NCBI GenBank assembly: GCA_903916205.1
Contig: CAIWVX010000238.1
Coordinates: 1-5,277 of the forward strand
Direction of reading: 5' to 3'
DNA length: 5,277 bases
From: an uncultured beta proteobacterium
Lineage (GTDB): Bacteria; Pseudomonadota; Gammaproteobacteria; Burkholderiales; Rhodocyclaceae
Of this stretch, positions 1-5,277 are shown piece by piece (position 1 is the first letter of the stretch; every line of letters starts with the position of its first letter). Both the position numbers and the translations under genes were made by a program. The notes beneath the pieces are model-generated. The model did not search any database. It was not told where the DNA came from and saw only the letters and a list, made by a program, of their open reading frames with translations.

Positions 1-749
1 ACAAGTGGAATATGGGCTGGATGCATGATGTGCTGGACTACATGTCACACGATCCGATTCATCGACGCTACCACCACAATCAGCTCACTTTCGGCTTGCT
101 TTATGCCTTCACAGAAAACTTTATCCTGCCCTTGTCGCACGACGAAGTGGTGCACGGCAAAGGCTCATTGATTAGCAAAATGACCGGAGATTATTGGCAG
201 AAATTTGCCAATCTTCGAGCGCTTTACGGCTTCATGTGGGCCCACCCCGGCAAAAAACTATTATTCATGGGCGGCGAGTTTGCGCAGTGGAACGAATGGG
301 ATGCTGAGAAATCACTTGACTGGTGTCTGCTTGACTTCCCCTTGCACGAGGGTGTTCAGCGCCTGATACGCGACCTCAACAGGCTTTACCGGAAGACGCC
401 TGCGTTACACGAAAATGATTTTGATCCCTCGGGCTTTGAGTGGATTTCTGCCAATGACTCGGAAAACTCGGTTCTCGCTTTCTTGCGCCGAGGTCAGGAT
501 CGATCAAAAGCGATTATTTGTGTGTGTAATTTCACCCCGGTCGTTCGCCAAGAATACCGAATTGGCGTCCCCGGCCCAGGCACCTATCACGAACGCATAA
601 ATACCGACTCGAAATACTACGGCGGCAGCAATGTCGGCAATGCCTTCGGCATCGTTGATGCCGAAAAAATCCCGTCGCATGGCCGTGATTGGTCGATTGA
701 ATTAACCCTTCCGCCACTGGCAACGGTCTATTTTGAATGGGAGCACTGA
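1..749 (+). CDS. glgB: 1,4-alpha-glucan branching enzyme GlgB, C-terminal part (5' end outside window)
   Basis: GlgB (GH13) cuts an alpha-1,4-glucan chain and rejoins it through an alpha-1,6 bond, making branches in cytoplasmic glycogen. The reading frame is open from base 3 and begins inside the conserved [14 protein letters not shown] segment, so the CBM48 domain, most of the catalytic barrel and the first two catalytic acids lie outside the window. Visible are the [18 protein letters not shown] stretch, the [14 protein letters not shown] motif (His at 138-140 and the third catalytic Asp at 141-143, equivalent to D526 of the E. coli enzyme), [17 protein letters not shown], and the C-terminal beta domain ([29 protein letters not shown]). 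About 248 residues remain, close to the matching length of E. coli GlgB, so the C-terminus is intact. The stop at 747-749 lies inside the start of glgX. The identification rests on recalled family motifs and is strong. Confidence 0.97.
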   Translation, partial: KWNMGWMHDVLDYMSHDPIHRRYHHNQLTFGLLYAFTENFILPLSHDEVVHGKGSLISKMTGDYWQKFANLRALYGFMWAHPGKKLLFMGGEFAQWNEWDAEKSLDWCLLDFPLHEGVQRLIRDLNRLYRKTPALHENDFDPSGFEWISANDSENSVLAFLRRGQDRSKAIICVCNFTPVVRQEYRIGVPGPGTYHERINTDSKYYGGSNVGNAFGIVDAEKIPSHGRDWSIELTLPPLATVYFEWEH

Positions 750-2734
750 GCATCGACGCGACACTCAGCGCCGGGAGGCCGTGGCCACTTGGCGCACACT
801 GGGATGGTTCCGGCGTCAATTTTGCTTTGTTTTCAGCCCATGCCGAACGGGTCGAATTATGTCTCTTCGACGACGATGGCACGCTGCACACGCGGCCTTT
901 GCTGTGCTGTTCCGACCAAGTTTGGCACGGCTATCTGGCCCATGCCCGACCGGGGCTTTGCTACGCTTACCGCGTCTATGGGACGAACACTCCCGGCCAC
1001 GCTTTTGATCCGCAGCGCCTGTTACTCGATCCCTATGCCCGTCAACTGAGCGGTGATTTTTCCTACTCAGCGCGATCAGATGCAACAACCGGGCTAAAAG
1101 CCTGTATCGTCGATGACGCCTATGATTGGGGTAAGGATTCGCCACCCGCCATCGCCCTTGCGGATTCGGTGCTTTACGAGCTGCATGTAAAAGGAGCGAC
1201 ACGCCTTCATCCCGAGGTTCCCGAGGCCTTACGTGGCACCTATGCCGGTTTGGCTACACCGGCCATGCTTAAGCATTACCACCAACTCGGAATTACGGCA
1301 GTCAATTTGTTGCCCGTGCATTGTTTTCTTGACGAAGAACGACTGGTTAATTCGGGTGGCACGAATTACTGGGGCTATAACACCCTCGCGTTTTTTGCCC
1401 CCGAACCACGCTATGCCGCACGAGTCGATGGTCAATCGGTTATTTCTGAATTCCGTTCCATGGTTCAGTCATTACATGCCGCCGGAATTGAAGTCATTCT
1501 CGACGTGGTGTTCAACCACAGCGCAGAGACCGATGAAAACGGTCCCACCGTTTCTTTTCGTGGTATTGATAACGCCAGTTATTACCTGCTATCCGCCGAT
1601 GATCCAAGTCGCTATGAGAATTTCAGCGGCTGCGGCAACACCCTGAATCTGGCCCATCCCCGTGTTCTGCAACTGGTCATGGATGCGCTTCGCTACTGGG
1701 TGGGAGAGATGCACGTTGACGGCTTTCGTTTTGATCTGGCGGCGACCCTCACCCGTAATAGCGGCTTTCTCGCGGCGATTCGACAAGACCCGATGCTGGC
1801 TAAGGTGAAACTGATTGCCGAGCCGTGGGATCTGGGGCCGGACGGCTATCATCTCGGACGTTTTCCTAGTGGATGGAGTGAATGGAATGACCGCTTTCGT
1901 GACGACATTCGCGCCTTCTGGCTGACGGGCGAACTGGGTTCGGCGGCATTAGCGCAACGGCTGTCGGGGTCGAGCGATATTTTTCGTCACAATGGACGCA
2001 CTCCGCAATCGAGCCTCAATTTCATTACCACCCATGACGGTTTCACGCTGTGCGACTTGGTGAGCTACAAGCATAAGCATAATGAGCTGAATGGCGAAAA
2101 CAATCGGGATGGCCATGAGCACAATCTGTCGTGTAATTGTGGTGAAGAAGGGCCAAGCGCCAATCCAAAAATTCGTCTACGTCGGCATCGTCTTCAGCGC
2201 GCTTTACTAGCAACGCTTTTTGTTGCCCAAGGCATACCGATGTTGCAAGGAGGTGATGAACTTGGCCGCACACAGTTGGGCAACAACAATGCCTACTGCC
2301 AGGACAACACGCTCACTTGGCTTAACTGGGAAAATGCGGATACCCATTTATTGGAATTTACCGCCGGATTGATCGCACTGCGCCAACGCTTCCCGCAACT
2401 GCGGAGCAAAGCCTGGTTATCTGGACAAACCAACGCCCAAGGGCAGCGCGACGTCATCTGGTGGCACCCGGACGGGCATGAAATGAATTCGGAGGACTGG
2501 AACGCTTCGCCTCAAGGTATTCTGGGCGTGGTGTTGACCACCGTGTTAAGCGCCACCTCATCCCCCTTACTCATCTTATTCAACCGCGAAAACGAAAGCC
2601 TGATTTTTCACTTGCCTCCGGGCAACTGGTCGCAAATTTGCGACAGCGCCGCTGATCATCCGTTCGCCCCGGTTTTAAGATCTGGGTCGAGCGTCCTGCT
2701 AGGCCAAAGCGTGCAACTTTTGACACAGGACTAG
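737..2734 (+). CDS. glgX: glycogen debranching enzyme GlgX (isoamylase-type GH13)
   Basis: GlgX hydrolyses alpha-1,6 branches of glycogen; in E. coli it prefers the short stubs left by glycogen phosphorylase. The 665 residues match the family's usual length (E. coli about 657). An N-terminal CBM48-like region includes [20 protein letters not shown] at about residues 17-36. The GH13 barrel follows: region I DVVFNH at 256-261, region [12 protein letters not shown] with nucleophile D333, region [11 protein letters not shown] with acid/base E362, and region [10 protein letters not shown] with D434. The GENNRDG and [10 protein letters not shown] signatures of the GlgX/isoamylase group are also present. 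All three catalytic acids are intact. The ATG at 737 is the earliest possible start because an in-frame TGA sits directly before it (734-736), and it leaves a normal distance to the CBM48 motif. It overlaps glgB by 13 bases, with no strong Shine-Dalgarno, which suggests coupled translation. TreX/isoamylase specificity cannot be excluded from sequence alone. Confidence 0.96.
   Translation: MGALSIDATLSAGRPWPLGAHWDGSGVNFALFSAHAERVELCLFDDDGTLHTRPLLCCSDQVWHGYLAHARPGLCYAYRVYGTNTPGHAFDPQRLLLDPYARQLSGDFSYSARSDATTGLKACIVDDAYDWGKDSPPAIALADSVLYELHVKGATRLHPEVPEALRGTYAGLATPAMLKHYHQLGITAVNLLPVHCFLDEERLVNSGGTNYWGYNTLAFFAPEPRYAARVDGQSVISEFRSMVQSLHAAGIEVILDVVFNHSAETDENGPTVSFRGIDNASYYLLSADDPSRYENFSGCGNTLNLAHPRVLQLVMDALRYWVGEMHVDGFRFDLAATLTRNSGFLAAIRQDPMLAKVKLIAEPWDLGPDGYHLGRFPSGWSEWNDRFRDDIRAFWLTGELGSAALAQRLSGSSDIFRHNGRTPQSSLNFITTHDGFTLCDLVSYKHKHNELNGENNRDGHEHNLSCNCGEEGPSANPKIRLRRHRLQRALLATLFVAQGIPMLQGGDELGRTQLGNNNAYCQDNTLTWLNWENADTHLLEFTAGLIALRQRFPQLRSKAWLSGQTNAQGQRDVIWWHPDGHEMNSEDWNASPQGILGVVLTTVLSATSSPLLILFNRENESLIFHLPPGNWSQICDSAADHPFAPVLRSGSSVLLGQSVQLLTQD
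2727..2730 (+). promoter_or_regulatory. ribosome binding site for malQ
   Basis: AGGA lies in the last codons of glgX, with 8 bases before the malQ ATG at 2739. It supports that start and ties malQ translation to the end of glgX. Confidence 0.6.
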
Positions 2735-2738
2735 CCTC

Positions 2739-4286
2739 ATGACAAGCCAGCGATACAGCGGCATCCTGCTCCATCCCACCTCGTTACCCGGCGCGCATGG
2801 TTCGGGCGACCTAGGTTCGGCAGCCTTTCATTTCGTCGATTGGCTAGCCGCCGCTAAACAGAGCTTGTGGCAGGTATTACCGCTAGGCGGTGTTGGGCCG
2901 GGCAATTCACCTTACATGAGCCCTTCGGCTTTTGCCGGTAATGAATTACTGATTGACCTCGTACAACTCCGCGATTCGGGATGGTTGACTGAAGCTGACC
3001 TCAATAGGCCATGCAACTTCAGCGATGATCGCGTCAACTACCCAGAAGTAAAAACGTTCCGCCTAGCCCAACTGCGTCTGGCGGCGGCACGATTTTTTGC
3101 CGATACTCGAGAAGATTCACACCAAACATTCTTGTCATTTTGCCTTAGCCAAAAAAGCTGGCTTGAGGACTACGCGTTATTCATGGCACTCGATTCTCAA
3201 TACGGCGGCGACGGAAAAGTCTGGCAAGACTGGCCAACGCCCTTGGCTCAACGTCAGGCTCAAGCTTTGCATGAGGCCCAAATAGTCTTGGCCGATGAAT
3301 GCAATTTTTGGAAATTTTGTCAGTGGTGCTTTTCTAAGCAGTGGTTAGCATTAAAGGAATACGCCAATTCTAAAAGCATTGAAATTGTTGGCGACATGCC
3401 GATATTTGTTTCTCCCCATAGTGCCGATGTTTGGGCCAACCAGATATTGTTTGATCTTGATGAGCAAGGCCGACCACGCGTTGTCGCTGGAGTGCCGCCT
3501 GATTACTTCAGCGCTGACGGTCAGCGTTGGGGAAATCCGCTTTACAACTGGCCGGCGCACGAAAAAGAAGCGTATCGCTGGTGGATTGAGCGGATGAAAT
3601 CGACGTTGGCACTTTGCGATGTGGTACGCATCGATCATTTTCGTGGCTTTGAATCCTACTGGGAAATCCCCGCCGACTCGGCGACAGCGATTAACGGGCT
3701 CTGGAAAAGTGGGCCAGGAATGGCTTTATTTAACGCTTTGAATAACGCCATCGACAAACCCAAAGGCCATCAACGCCTAAGAATTATCGCCGAGGATCTC
3801 GGCACCATTACCCCGGAAGTCACCGCTCTGCGCGATGCCTTTAAGCTTCCCGGAATGCGCATTCTACACTTCGCCTTCGACGGCCATTCTGACAACTGGT
3901 ATCTGCCGCATAATTTTGAATCCAATACCGTCGTCTATACCGGCACCCATGACAACGATACCAGCCAAGGCTGGTGGCAATCGTTGGACGAGCACCAGAG
4001 AAATTATATCCGTCGCTACCTTGGCATCTCTGGCGAATCCATTCACTGGGATTTAATCCGCGCCGCTTCAGCTTCTGTGGCGGCCTTATCGATTATTCCG
4101 CTACAAGATATACTTGGCCTTGATTCGCATAGCCGGATGAACCAGCCAGGACAGGCCGAAGGCTATTGGGAATGGCGTTTTACTTGGCAACAAGTCGCCG
4201 CGTGGCATGCAGAACAACTTGCTGAATTAACCCAATTGCATGGTCGCCTACCTCAGTTGCAGACCTCGCCTTCTGATGAAGCTTAG
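2739..4286 (+). CDS. malQ: 4-alpha-glucanotransferase (amylomaltase / disproportionating enzyme, GH77)
   Basis: MalQ transfers 4-alpha-glucan segments between maltodextrins and releases glucose, in the cytoplasm. The 515 residues match the short amylomaltase form (T. aquaticus enzyme, plant DPE1-like) rather than the longer enterobacterial MalQ. The N-terminus has SGILLHPTSLPGAHGSGDLG (residues about 7-26) and GNSPYMSPSAFAGNELLIDL (about 54-73). Expected catalytic acids are present: D299 in VRIDHFRGF, E352 in IIAEDLG and D405 in TGTHDNDT. Also visible are GDMPIFV, the VAGVPPDYFSADGQRWGNPLYNW region that shapes the active site, PLQDILGL, and the terminal MNQPGQAEGYWEWRF. The ATG at 2739 is 4 bases after the glgX stop with AGGA upstream, so it belongs to the same operon. 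With GlgX it fits remodelling or breakdown of the short chains freed from glycogen. No frameshift or missing key residue is seen. Confidence 0.97.
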   Translation: MTSQRYSGILLHPTSLPGAHGSGDLGSAAFHFVDWLAAAKQSLWQVLPLGGVGPGNSPYMSPSAFAGNELLIDLVQLRDSGWLTEADLNRPCNFSDDRVNYPEVKTFRLAQLRLAAARFFADTREDSHQTFLSFCLSQKSWLEDYALFMALDSQYGGDGKVWQDWPTPLAQRQAQALHEAQIVLADECNFWKFCQWCFSKQWLALKEYANSKSIEIVGDMPIFVSPHSADVWANQILFDLDEQGRPRVVAGVPPDYFSADGQRWGNPLYNWPAHEKEAYRWWIERMKSTLALCDVVRIDHFRGFESYWEIPADSATAINGLWKSGPGMALFNALNNAIDKPKGHQRLRIIAEDLGTITPEVTALRDAFKLPGMRILHFAFDGHSDNWYLPHNFESNTVVYTGTHDNDTSQGWWQSLDEHQRNYIRRYLGISGESIHWDLIRAASASVAALSIIPLQDILGLDSHSRMNQPGQAEGYWEWRFTWQQVAAWHAEQLAELTQLHGRLPQLQTSPSDEA

Positions 4287-4317
4287 AACGAAAGGAGCGC
4301 GAATTGTAGCCAATAAT

Positions 4318-4345
4318 TTGAGAAATGATGCAGTTGTAGTATAAA
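4318..4345 (+). promoter_or_regulatory. candidate sigma70-type promoter for the Lys/Ala-rich gene
   Basis: TTGAGA (4318-4323) and TATAAA (4340-4345) each match the consensus hexamers at five of six positions, with a 16-base spacer. They lie in the 112-base AT-richer gap between malQ and the ATG at 4399. Initiation would fall near 4352 and leave a leader of about 47 bases. No convincing GC-rich hairpin with a T-run is visible in 4287-4398, so malQ transcription may also run on into this gene. This is pattern matching only, with no comparative support. Confidence 0.4.
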
Positions 4346-4384
4346 GAGCGCTAAGTTTTACTTTTTACCCAATTTTTAACTTCC

Positions 4385-4391
4385 GAGAGGA
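4385..4391 (+). promoter_or_regulatory. ribosome binding site for the Lys/Ala-rich gene
   Basis: GAGAGGA stands 7 bases before the ATG at 4399. It is the best Shine-Dalgarno match in the left part of the window and supports both the start and the reality of this short reading frame. Confidence 0.65.
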
Positions 4392-4398
4392 TAAAATC

Positions 4399-4533
4399 AT
4401 GGCTGAAAAAATCGCCAAAACCCCTGCCGTTAAAGCGGTAGCCCAAGCTGCAAAAGCAGCAACCAAGCCCGTCGCTAAGGCCGCCGTTAAACCCGTGAAA
4501 AAACCCGCAGCGAAACCCGCCGCGAAAAAATCT
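4399..4533 (+). CDS. Lys/Ala/Pro-rich histone H1-like protein, 5' fragment broken at the junction
   Basis: The first 45 codons encode a low-complexity basic chain made almost only of Lys, Ala, Pro and Val (starting MAEKIAKTPAVKAVAQ and ending KPAAKPAAKKS). This composition is typical of bacterial histone H1-like or AlgP-like nucleoid proteins, which bind DNA through Lys/Ala/Pro repeats; the composition alone does not prove that role. A good ribosome binding site and a plausible promoter precede it. The frame stays open to a TAG at 4741-4743, but from about codon 46 the composition changes completely (Cys, Ser, Trp, Met and Phe appear). That part is simply the antisense of the thioredoxin-like gene on the other strand, so the real 3' end is missing. 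A truncated phasin-like or other Lys/Ala-rich protein is an alternative. Reality of the 5' part: fairly sure. Function: weak. Confidence 0.6.
4489..4524 (+). repeat. three tandem 12-base coding repeats (KPVK-KPAA-KPAA)
   Basis: Units start at 4489, 4501 and 4513. The second and third differ at one base (aaacccgcagcg versus aaacccgccgcg); the first shares the aaacccg core. They encode the four-residue Lys-Pro-x-x repeats of the H1-like tail. Such repeats expand and contract easily, and could be a place where assembly or recombination goes wrong, just before the junction. Confidence 0.65.
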
Positions 4534-4545
4534 GTGGTAATGGCG
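4530..4545. other. composition and gene junction (probable chimera breakpoint)
   Basis: Two genes of opposite orientation lose their identity at this same place: the plus-strand Lys/Ala-rich gene after its Ser codon at 4531-4533, and the minus-strand thioredoxin-like gene after its Ala codon at 4542-4544. Left of here G+C is moderate and third codon positions are mixed (8 of 17 G/C in a malQ sample at 3300-3350). Right of here G+C is 67-85% in the lines counted, and 14 of 14 sampled thioredoxin-gene codons end in G or C. No inverted repeats, target-site duplication, tRNA or integrase marks the point. Confidence 0.7.
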
Positions 4546-5144
4546 TTCTGCTTGGCCATCACCTTCATCTGCTCGGCGGCCTCGTCCTCGAAGCCCTGCT
4601 TGGCGGCCTTCGGGTCCCAGGTACCGGCCACGATCTTGGCGAGCGGCTCGTCCATCTCCATGGGATGGCCGATCCACTGGACCACGCCTTCCTTCACGAT
4701 GAACGCCGTGGGGATGCCGTTCTGCCCGGCCGCCTCCATGTAGTCGCGTTGCGTCGAGCGGTCGGGGTCCGTGGCCAGGATGTAGCGCGCCTTCTGCTTC
4801 CACTCGTCCTTCTCGAGGAAGCTGCGCACGGTGTCGGGCTTCTCGTCGCTGATGCCCACCACCACCACGCCCTTGGGCTTCATCTCCTCGGCCACCTTCG
4901 TGAGGTGCGGCATGCCCTGGCGGCACGGGCCGCACCAGGTTGCCCAGAACTCGAGCACGTAGACCTTTCCCGGCTCGAAGAACGTGGGCTTGTCGCCGCG
5001 GATGAAGTCGGAGATCTCCGGCAGCGGGGCCTTGGAGCCAATGGTGAGGGCAGGGGCGGCGGGCGCGGGCTGCGCCGGCGCCCGCTGAGCCGGAGCGGCC
5101 ACTTGCGCCTGCGAGAGGATCTCGGCGAGGAGGAGGGTCATCAT
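4542..5144 (-). CDS. TlpA/ResA-like thioredoxin-fold protein, C-terminus lost at the junction
   Basis: A thiol-disulfide oxidoreductase of the thioredoxin superfamily, probably acting outside the cytoplasm. Counting from the first Met, residues 15-33 form an Ala/Pro/Gln-rich linker; then come IGSKAPLPEISDF, the strand VYVLEFWATWCGPC with active-site C71 and C74, VVVVGISDEK, and NGIPTAFIV with cis-Pro P145. WIGHPMEMDEPLAKIVAGTWD follows, a segment I associate with TlpA-like proteins of planctomycetes and other high-G+C bacteria. The N-terminus has a short hydrophobic run (MMTLLLAEIL) but no basic residues, so it is a poor signal peptide. The start is either ATG at 5144 or the next codon: an in-frame TGA lies 14 codons upstream, no other start codon intervenes, and AAAGGA precedes it. 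The homologous part ends near residue 201. The frame formally runs on to a TAA at 4365-4367, but those ~58 residues are antisense of the Lys/Ala-rich gene. The true partner and substrate are unknown. Confidence 0.85.
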
Positions 5145-5155
5145 GGGGTGTTCAG

Positions 5156-5161
5156 TCCTTT
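5156..5161 (-). promoter_or_regulatory. ribosome binding site for the thioredoxin-like gene
   Basis: On the minus strand AAAGGA lies 11 bases upstream of the ATG at 5144 and 14 bases before the adjacent second ATG at 5141. The spacing favours the first ATG, slightly longer than ideal. Confidence 0.5.
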
Positions 5162-5183
5162 CAGGTTGACGAAGACGGCCGAA

Positions 5184-5277
5184 TCACTTGCCGCTCGGCG
5201 CGCTGCCCGCCGGCGGAGCACCCGCGGGAGCGCCGCCCGGACCGGCAGGCATGCCGCCCGAAGCGCCGCCGCGCGGA
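5184..5277 (-). CDS. unidentified protein, Gly/Pro/Ala-rich C-terminal tail (5' part outside window)
   Basis: In the minus-strand frame ending at the TGA 5186-5184, the last 30 codons read as a Gly/Pro/Ala tail (PRGGASGGMPAGPGG, then APAGAPPAGSAPSGK). Codons end mostly in G or C, as in the thioredoxin-like gene next to it, and the tail ends 39 bases before that gene's ATG, so the two may form an operon. The other minus-strand frame that is open here gives an Arg/Ser/Cys-rich product, which looks like a shadow. Only a disordered tail is visible, so no function can be assigned; such tails occur on many exported or surface proteins of high-G+C bacteria. Confidence 0.5.
   Translation of the reverse strand, partial: PRGGASGGMPAGPGGAPAGAPPAGSAPSGK

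Noticed and set aside
532..1202. Minus-strand open frames opposite glgB and glgX
   Set aside because: They lie antisense to genes with intact catalytic motifs and show no recognisable domain of their own.
4304..4339. TTGTAG occurring twice, 30 bases apart (4304 and 4334), as a possible operator pair
   Set aside because: A six-base match in an AT-richer gap is easily chance, and there is no symmetry or longer similarity around it.
4295..4370. Possible terminator after malQ (AGCGCT palindrome at 4347-4352 followed by T-rich sequence)
   Set aside because: The palindrome has no loop and no extended stem, and the T-rich part is interrupted; it also falls at the predicted transcription start of the next gene.
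4365..4541. C-terminal extension of the thioredoxin-like frame, rich in Ala, Phe, Gly and Leu, resembling a membrane segment
   Set aside because: It is the exact antisense of the Lys/Ala-rich gene; Lys and Ala codons read backwards give Phe, Leu, Ala and Gly and few stops, so the hydrophobic look is an artefact.
4534..4743. Continuation of the Lys/Ala-rich frame, about 69 residues, to the TAG at 4741
   Set aside because: It is antisense to the well-supported thioredoxin-like gene and shows no Lys/Ala pattern, so I do not treat it as a real protein tail.
4351..4935. Long minus-strand frame rich in Arg, Gly and His
   Set aside because: It overlaps the thioredoxin-like gene in another frame; its composition is what a G+C-rich gene gives when read out of frame.

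Overview
The window holds two unrelated-looking stretches of DNA that meet at about 4530-4545. The left part (1-~4533) has mixed base composition: 60% G+C at 1801-1860 and 42% at 3121-3180, counted by hand. It carries three co-directional glycogen/alpha-glucan genes. The right part (~4540-5277) is much richer in G+C: 67% at 4861-4920 and 85% at 5041-5100. Its codons end almost always in G or C, and its genes lie on the minus strand.

Left part, in order on the plus strand: the C-terminal third of a glycogen branching enzyme (glgB, 1-749, cut by the window edge); a complete GlgX-type glycogen debranching enzyme (737-2734); and a complete 4-alpha-glucanotransferase (malQ, 2739-4286). glgB and glgX overlap by 13 bases, and glgX and malQ are 4 bases apart, so this reads as one translationally coupled operon. 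GlgB makes alpha-1,6 branches, GlgX removes short ones, and MalQ disproportionates the released maltodextrins. No synthase, ADP-glucose pyrophosphorylase or phosphorylase gene is visible. The proteins resemble proteobacterial (gamma or beta) versions; I cannot place the organism more closely.

A 112-base AT-richer gap follows malQ. It has a plausible sigma70-type promoter and a good ribosome binding site, which drive the start of a Lys/Ala/Pro-rich, histone H1-like protein (4399-~4533). This gene breaks off abruptly after about 45 codons.

Right part, on the minus strand: the end of an unidentified Gly/Pro/Ala-rich protein (5184-5277), then a TlpA/ResA-like thioredoxin-fold protein with a WCGPC active site (5144 down to ~4542). 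The homologous part of the thioredoxin gene stops at the same point where the Lys/Ala-rich gene stops, so both genes are broken there from opposite sides. Base composition, codon use and gene orientation all change at that point. The simplest explanation is a chimeric contig or a recent illegitimate recombination. I see no convincing new biological system; the junction is the most notable thing here.
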